Source: Fragilariopsis cylindrus CCMP1102
Lineage: Eukaryota; Bacillariophyta; Bacillariophyceae; Bacillariales; Bacillariaceae
Direction: 5' to 3'
NCBI GenBank assembly: GCA_900095095.1
Contig: FMBT01000055.1
Location: forward strand, 1 to 64,000
DNA length: 64,000 nt
Part shown: one piece after another, positions 57,908 to 64,000 of the stretch
How positions within the stretch are numbered: position 1 is the first letter of the stretch
Layout of the letters: every line of letters begins with the position of its first letter
Translations under genes and position numbers: made by a program
Notes under the pieces: generated by a model
What the model was told of the DNA's origin: nothing
The model's database searches: none
The model's input: the letters and a program-made list of their open reading frames with translations, nothing else

Positions 57908-58859
57908 TTAGTACCACGTAAGGGAACCACTCCAGAAGCTGTCGTTGTCAAAGAAGTCTTCCGACGATGATGATGGATCAGAATCGTCGAAGTTGCTCCC
58001 GAGATTATCACAACTTTCTGCTGCTTGATACTGAGAATAGGCAGGCTGTTGCTGTTGCTTCTCCTCCCTGTTGTTATTGTTACTTTCAGGAAGATAAAGT
58101 TGATCAGCGGGATTGAAAAAAGTTGCGAGTTTGTCATTATGTAAGACAACGACACGAGAAATACGATGACGATCGTTGTTATTACTACTACTAGATGAAT
58201 TAGTAGATGATGTTGCCGCTACAAGATTTGATAGTTCCTCATCATCAACGGGGAATGTCTCAGGGTCTATAGATAAATCACTGAGAACCTTCCTTTCTAA
58301 ACGATATTCTTGACGGAACTGTTTGTTTGTTGGAAGTGAGTGTGTGGGAGAGTGGAAATGAGAGGGTGAGAGACATCATTGACATTAAATAAGTTAACTA
58401 CTACAGTATAATTTATTATAATCATAATTTTATTTTTTGAAAGAGAAAAACTTTCGTAGTACCTACCGTTTGCGTTTGTTGTGCACTGTAATATAGATCA
58501 GAAATGTCTTGTAGACGTGTTCTTTCCCTTGTCCAAACATCGGTAACTAGTTGTGGAGCAAAGGATACTCTACGATGATCAGCAATAGTTGAAATATCAC
58601 TAGTTGAATCGAATGAGGAATCAGATGTTGTTGATATAGTACAAAGAGAAGCTTGATCGTCATTATCTCGCGCGTACGACGACGCTAAATAATCGCTGTA
58701 AAAACAATTGTTCTTCCCTTTTATTGTTGGGACAGAGTCGACGATGACAAATTCGTCATCGTCGTCACGTATGCATGGACTGCATGATGATGATGATGAT
58801 GATGATGATGATGTATTAATCACCATAAGAAGTGCTTCTCTTTCAACTCTAATTGTCAT
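57908..58859 (-). CDS. Diatom-type RVSF-motif protein with aromatic C-terminal tail, unrecognised function
   Basis: Two exons, complement(join(57908..58318,58467..58859)), give 267 residues; donor GTAGGT, acceptor ACAG, closed phase. After a Ser run (a microsatellite) and an acidic stretch come the conserved parts. These are HRRVSFAPQLVTDVWTRERT, then LQDISDLYYSAQQTQTFRQE across the intron, YRLERK, and the very C-terminal DSFWSGSLTWY. I recall this arrangement as a family found in many copies in diatoms, with no known function. RVSF fits the protein phosphatase 1 docking motif RVxF, so a PP1-regulatory role can be proposed. The rest is Ser/Asn/Asp-rich and disordered. The ORF beyond the donor is intron. 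Confidence 0.75.
58787..58812. repeat. (GAT)n microsatellite encoding poly-Ser
   Basis: GAT/ATC triplets lie within the first exon of the RVSF protein gene. On the coding strand they encode a run of serines near residue 20. Confidence 0.85.
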
Positions 58860-59885
58860 GATTGATTGCTAAGCGTTTAGTTTTGGTATTCTGTTTCCGT
58901 GTTTGTTGCGTAAATGAAGTAATTAATTTTATGCGCTCCTGAAATAGCATGCAAACGCACATAATCGCTACAATTCTGGTTAAAGAACTGGAAAGAAACA
59001 AGATCAAATATAATTTTAGTTGGCGGAGATTAACGCGGTTGACACGAGTCGAACTATTTGTCTACTCCTAATCAGTATTGACATCATTCTTCTTTTTTCA
59101 TTTGTTACAGTGTCATAGGTATAGAGGACTGAAAATACTGCTTGGGATGGATTTGAGCTTAGGGGTGAAGTCAAATATTATAACCGCCATGACCGAGTCT
59201 AATACATACCTTCGAAGTAAATTCTTCCTCCGTAAAACAAATTGTATACGAATTGTGCGTTCTTATTGGTCAATATATTTTTCACGAAGGGTGGTTCGCC
59301 AATGATATATTAAAAAACGGTATTGCGTGCACATCATAACGTTTTTTTCAATCCCACAAAGCATAGAGGTGCGCGACTCAAATCGCTTTTTGTCGATTGG
59401 CGAACACGCAAGATTGAAAGTTACTTGCATTCACTCTGTAAAAAAATAGTAGCTAAGAAATAATAAAGGCATACTGTACTTGCTTGGAAGTATTCTATGA
59501 AGTTATTTTAAAAACACCAAAAATGCTCTACTGTAACATGTATGTTACTACTACTTAATCTACTATCCGGTCCTATTTCACTTTATAACAAGAATTAACA
59601 ATCTTATAGAAAATATCATAACATGGCAACGAAATGTACTATTATATTCATATGGTTATAATGGTATAAACCATAATCCAAAGCAGCTTTTTATAACAAC
59701 AATGTGTACCACAAAAAACAAAAATGCTAGGTTGACTCAACATCCTTTATTATTTAGCTTCATTGTATAGGACTTTCTTTACTTTAAAGACTCAAAGTTG
59801 GAAGATTTTTAAAATCCTAGCATGCCATGGACAAAATATTAGGTCCTACACTGAATACATTACATATCCCATCGATTTTTGTTGA
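58860..59885. other. Intergenic, no gene seen
   Basis: This holds the promoter of the RVSF gene (-) and the 3' region of the DUF1295 gene (-). A 75-codon + frame at 59078-59305 has no motif. AT-rich; nothing else is supported. Confidence 0.4.
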
Positions 59886-61256
59886 TCAATCTTTTGTATC
59901 TTTAGTTGTTGTTGTTGTTTTTGTTAGAGGCCAACCGGGTGTACGATGGTGGTTGAAAAAGAATGGTACGGAAAATGGGAAGAATACGTTTGTTTTTTCT
60001 TGATACCTCTTGAATAATGGTCGTCGTACAACGGATCGACTTTCTGCTGGTTCCGCTCCCGTCCAATATAGTAAACAATCATAAAATATTCGTGATGTAT
60101 AAAAGAGAATAGCAAATATTCCCATTTTTGATGCTATAAGATAGTAATAGTAATAGTAATATGCATTTGTTGTTGTCGTCGTCGTTGTTGTTGGTGTTGG
60201 TGCTGCTGCTATATGTAGTAGATCCAACGCGGATGGGATTGCCATTAAAATAAATGAATTCCAACACATCCATTCGAAGAAATAATTTGGATGACGACAT
60301 TTCGTCCAAAGCCAATATTGAGACGTATCGTATGGAGTATATCCAAGAACAGCTGTTCGGATATCATTATTTTTCTTAGCTGCCTTAACAAATCTAATTT
60401 TTTGTATATCACTTAAATTTTCTAAACACCAAAATATGATCCAACATATGAATCCAATAGTTTCCATATGTCTAAGTGATGATGGATTTGGATTACTCGC
60501 TACTAATAATACAGGTGCTGCAATGTACGTACTATTCGCATATGCTTGCATAATCGTTTCCTGTTGTTGTTTCAACCACCATAAATTATTTTTGGTGGTT
60601 GCTGATGACGTCGACGTCGACGTCTTCGTCGATGTTGTTATTGATGAGGAGGAAGGATTACGACACCATCGTAATTTCGCATACTGGTATCGTGATAGGT
60701 CTCCATTTGGCCAATTGAAAGGAAAAAACATTACAAAAGCACCCCATGCCATCCTAGCTCCGTGTATAAAAAGGGCAATACCTATCAAATATGTCCTATA
60801 ATGGAACCTTCCATCATCGTTGTTGTTACCATCGACACCCTCACTGCTGATGTTGTTGCTGTTGTTGTCTCTTACATGGCATAGAGCTTGGATTGATAAA
60901 AGAACAAGTCCAGTCGGCCAGGCGATATCAACATTACTCATACATCCTGTAACGTATGCAGGGATTTGTACCACAATAATAAAAAGTGCGAATTGTACAA
61001 TAGCATTCGTTACTGCTAAATTGAAAAGGGATGTACCCCAATCCTCAAAAGCAACACCAACATCAACAACGTTAATCTCCTGCTGATGCTGCTCTATTAC
61101 TTGTACTTGTAATGTTGCTGCTTGCTTTACGATTAAAAACCAAAATGCAAGAGCATATACCGGTATGATTTCAATTGGATGTAGATTACTTCCTGGTTCG
61201 AGCAAATGAAACAACAATAATAGACGGTTACGTATATTATTCATTACTGTCGTCAT
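59886..61256 (-). CDS. DUF1295 / steroid 5-alpha-reductase-like membrane protein
   Basis: A single exon of 456 residues with about seven membrane helices. Conserved segments are QIPAYVTGCMSNVDIAWPTG, LIGIALFIHGARMAWGAFVM, FICWIIFWCLENLSDIQKIR, YDTSQYWLWTKCRHPNYFFE (the R-H-P-N-Y-x-x-E motif of the isoprenylcysteine methyltransferase and 5-alpha-reductase C-terminal fold), and FYTSRIFYDCLLYWTGAEPA with KRYQEKTNVFFPF near the end. DUF1295 proteins are thought to be NADPH-dependent enzymes on lipid or sterol substrates; the substrate here is unknown. Loops contain Thr and Tyr runs from microsatellites (KTSTSTSSATTKN and TTTTTTNAYYYYYYY). The first ATG at 61256 gives a complete protein. Confidence 0.82.
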   Translation of the reverse strand: MTTVMNNIRNRLLLLFHLLEPGSNLHPIEIIPVYALAFWFLIVKQAATLQVQVIEQHQQEINVVDVGVAFEDWGTSLFNLAVTNAIVQFALFIIVVQIPAYVTGCMSNVDIAWPTGLVLLSIQALCHVRDNNSNNISSEGVDGNNNDDGRFHYRTYLIGIALFIHGARMAWGAFVMFFPFNWPNGDLSRYQYAKLRWCRNPSSSSITTSTKTSTSTSSATTKNNLWWLKQQQETIMQAYANSTYIAAPVLLVASNPNPSSLRHMETIGFICWIIFWCLENLSDIQKIRFVKAAKKNNDIRTAVLGYTPYDTSQYWLWTKCRHPNYFFEWMCWNSFILMAIPSALDLLHIAAAPTPTTTTTTTTNAYYYYYYYLIASKMGIFAILFYTSRIFYDCLLYWTGAEPAESRSVVRRPLFKRYQEKTNVFFPFSVPFFFNHHRTPGWPLTKTTTTTKDTKD

Positions 61257-61700
61257 CTCGAGCTAATCAAGTTTGTGTTTATGGGTTTGGCTGTTGTCTC
61301 GTCTTTTTCCTTCTCTCTACAATTGTATATTCTGTACTGCTGTAACGTTTAGCGTTGTTACTGTGAATTGTGTACTGTACTGTATGGTAAATTGTGAAGT
61401 CTGGAAAAAGAAAAGAAAAGATCCAGATCACTGATCACGGGTTCGCCTATTCATTTCACACGACTCAACATGTGAGACTGGTGATTCGACTCACTCGACC
61501 AATAAAATATCTCGGATTCACATTTTGACTTTCATTCCGACGACCCATCATTTTTAAATTTCTCTTCATTTCAGTAACCATGATCTTCAATCTTATCTTG
61601 AGCTTCACTTTGTAAATAAACGTTAAGTGTAGCAGATGAAGATAACAGCGGTACCATAAACATAAGTACAAGCATTCGCCCTACTGCTTTCAAGATACAG
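61257..61700. promoter_or_regulatory. Divergent promoter between DUF1295 and SbcD-SbcC genes
   Basis: A 444-bp gap between divergent starts. No coding frame; a short - frame at 61465-61671 has no motif. Confidence 0.45.
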
Positions 61701-63951
61701 ATGTTGACTCCGATTATTGTCAACGGCATAACGACGACGAATGAGAATCAGAATGAGAACGAGAACGATTGTATAAAACGACAAGGATTACGAAAACGGA
61801 AACGACAATATCACTTTCATCGATCGAAAATATTCGTCTTTTCTTTATATTGCTACTATTGTTACTGTGGAATGGTTGATATCAAAATGATTTCCTTCCA
61901 TCGATCATCATCATCATCAAGTAGTAGTAGTAGTAGTAGTAGAACGATCGCAAGATTATTTTGTTCCGCTTGGGGCATGTCATCTTCTCCACAACGTCCA
62001 CGACAACATCAGCAGCAGCAGCATCGCCTTCGTCAAAAATCAGCATTGATAAATGTACGTCGAACAAACAATTTTCGCCATCATTGGCATCATAGTAGCA
62101 GTACTAGTAGCACTACGACCACAAAACTTTTATTGGCAAAAACTAATAACGACAATAAAAACAATGATAAATTGGCATTGGGTGATCTGGTATATATTAT
62201 TCCTAAAAATGGCGGTACAACAACAACAACTCAAACGGGAGAAATTGAATCGATACGGGGTAGTGGATGGTATTCCATTCGGATTGATGACAATAGCAAT
62301 AATAAAGATAATATTATCAAATGTCGTGGTAGTCAGATACAACGACTGGAAAATTCTGATGCTACTGAACGTACCGGTAGTAGTAGTAACGACAATATAA
62401 GGAAAATCACCACCACCAATAATAACAACAACAATCTTAGACCTGGAATCCCTTCTTCATTGGAGACAATTGATAATAACAATGATAATGGTATGGAGGA
62501 TGTCAATTCTTTTGCTGCAGAAATTATATCAGAGGTTTCACAACTACCTCCTATTATATATGACTTAGATGCAGCAATCTTGAAGATGAAGACAGGAGGC
62601 TATTCCAATTTAATAGAAGAAACGGTAATCCAACAGGCAGCACACCATGCTACGTATAAAAAATGGGTTGTATTTACGGACTTACATTGTTCACCAACTA
62701 CATTGGATACATGCTTGGAGGTTTTACATATCGTACATGAAACAGCGATGAAACAAACAGAGAAATGTGGTATTTTATTTCTTGGAGATTTTTGGCATCA
62801 TAGGGGAACGTTACGTGTAGATTGTTTAAATGCAATCCTCAATGAATTCCGATCATGGCAGGTACCAATGATTATGATACCGGGTAATCATGATCAAGTT
62901 ACGTTGGGTGGACAAAATCATGGTCTAACATCATTAGAAAATTCGTACCGTGTTGTTGGTCCTGGTGGGGATGATGTTCCAGGTCCATTAATTCTATCTC
63001 ATCCAGCAGTATTTCAGAATGCGTTATTTGTTCCACATGTACGAGATATGGACATAATGAAATCAATTGTACAGTCCAACAAGGCAAAGGAATCATCTGC
63101 ATTATTTGTCCATACCGAAGTTAAGGGTGCACTTATGAATGATATGATCGTATCGACAAATGGTATTTCTCCATCAGTATTTCCTCCCCAAAAGAATATA
63201 TACTCAGGACATTTTCATAAACCTCATTCTATCGAAACTTCGTCGTCATCATCATCTTCTTCGACGATTGAATATATCGGATCTCCGTACAAGTTTCTCT
63301 CTCTGAAGCGCAACAAGAAAAGCAACTAGTTGTATTGGATGCCGATTTGGGTTGGCGATGTGAACAACGGATACCTATTTGTGTTGGAAGATGTCACTTT
63401 AAGTCTCATCATTAAAGAATTACAACATATAGATTATAACTGGACATGAAGAAGATGAATCTGCTATGTTGCGGCCGCGGATGGAACGATTCGTGTTAAG
63501 AAAGGTGATCGAATCGTAATAAATATTCCTAAAAAAGAACAAAGAGGACTAGTAGTTACATCAGACGATACTGCATTGAAGTCCCAGATTCAATTGTTAC
63601 GAGACCAAGGTGTTGTGGTTGAAGTTCGAGAGGTTAACAGTAATAACGATAATCTCTCCTCTCCAACAATGCTACCAAACGATAGTGTCGAAGACATGTC
63701 GCCCGTATCTACATGGAGGGCATATCTTAAGGATGCAGAAAGTCGAAATGAGTTTGCTAACGAGAACGATCACGATTCTTTACTTGAGATTGGGTTGAAG
63801 ATCTTGGAAGAAATCGAGAGTACAGGAGGGGTTCAAAACAGGGGAGTACAACACGATCTGAGATTAACAAGTACATCAGCTACTGGTTTCGGTCCTTTTG
63901 AAGATGCTATTACATATCCACTCGAAAATCGAGGGTTAGTCCTATTAAGAG
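61701..63951 (+). CDS. SbcD-SbcC fusion nuclease, 5' part, frameshifted, continues past window
   Basis: The N-terminal about 300 residues hold a basic, Ser-rich targeting-like region and a small beta domain (LALGDLVYIIPKNGG). Then comes a calcineurin-like phosphoesterase of the SbcD/Mre11 type. Its metal motifs are VFTDLHC (about 325), GDFWHHRG (about 360), GNHD (about 394), FVHTEVKG and YSGHFHKPH (about 503), then IEYIGSPYKF. A one-base gap in the T/CT run near 63293 moves the frame to LSEAQQEKQLVVLDADLGWR. Three more shifts near 63405, 63435 and 63465 lead to IRVKKGDRIVINIPKKEQRG. The last frame ends ATGFGPFEDAITYPLENRGL-VLLRG, the first strand pair of an SbcC/Rad50 ATPase. A donor GTAAAT at 63952 follows, so the Walker A exon lies outside. 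Bacteria use two proteins (SbcC, SbcD). The role is likely organellar DNA end repair. The clustered shifts suggest poor sequence. Confidence 0.75.
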
Positions 63952-64000
63952 GTAAATGCTAGATATTATTTTATGATTATGGCTTTAACATTGTTTGAGT

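Noticed and set aside
61430-61520. Possible tRNA T-arm (GATTCGACTC) near 61480
   Set aside because: The flanking bases do not form a 5-bp stem, and no acceptor or anticodon arm could be folded around it.

Overview
The window is nuclear DNA of a photosynthetic stramenopile, most probably a diatom. Three things support this. Genes carry short GT-AG introns (about 100-450 bp). Microsatellites are common and there are no operons. Several proteins belong to families I know from diatoms: a chitinase-like GH19 family, short TPR proteins, an RVSF-containing protein ending in an aromatic tail, and a fused SbcD-SbcC nuclease. The species cannot be told from the sequence. I saw no CRISPR array, rRNA or convincing tRNA gene.

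Layout. 0-10.4 kb: five loci, all with broken frames. They are an unrecognised mitochondrial-like protein, a decayed GH19 chitinase-like gene, a TPR protein, cytochrome c oxidase subunit VIb, and a UBE2W-type ubiquitin-conjugating enzyme with a signal-peptide-like start. 11-20 kb: a membrane-anchored PstS-like phosphate-binding protein, a urea transporter with an organelle-type presequence, a TAPT1 homologue (two open frames joined by one intron) and a class I glutamine amidotransferase. 21-32 kb: an alanine-rich secreted protein, a fused LeuC-LeuD isopropylmalate isomerase, a GT92-like glycosyltransferase, a three-exon ubiquitin-nickel superoxide dismutase fusion, and a protein with two beta-rich repeats. 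32.5-47 kb: a large FAB1/PIKfyve lipid kinase, a 626-bp MITE with a nested 36-bp mini-element, a GCIP-like protein and TRAPPC9/Trs120. 47-64 kb: a HAD-ankyrin fusion, an inverted second copy of the MITE, a four-TM protein, an EF-hand protein, a divergent pair of proteasome beta subunit and proteasome inhibitor PI31, the RVSF protein, a DUF1295 membrane protein, and the start of an SbcD-SbcC fusion running off the end.

Themes. Ubiquitin and proteasome functions recur: the ubiquitin-NiSOD fusion, the E2, the proteasome beta subunit and PI31. Two of these (E2 and beta subunit) start with signal-peptide-like segments, which in a diatom could mean entry to the periplastidal compartment; this is inference. 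The best single find is ubiquitin-NiSOD: cleavage after the ubiquitin Gly-Gly would leave His-Cys at the new N-terminus, exactly what nickel binding needs.

Data caveat. At least seven loci carry what look like single-base deletions, often in homopolymers, inside otherwise conserved protein. This looks more like residual assembly error than biology, except for the GH19 locus, which also has several in-frame stops. Exon joins were derived by hand from splice signals and reading phase.
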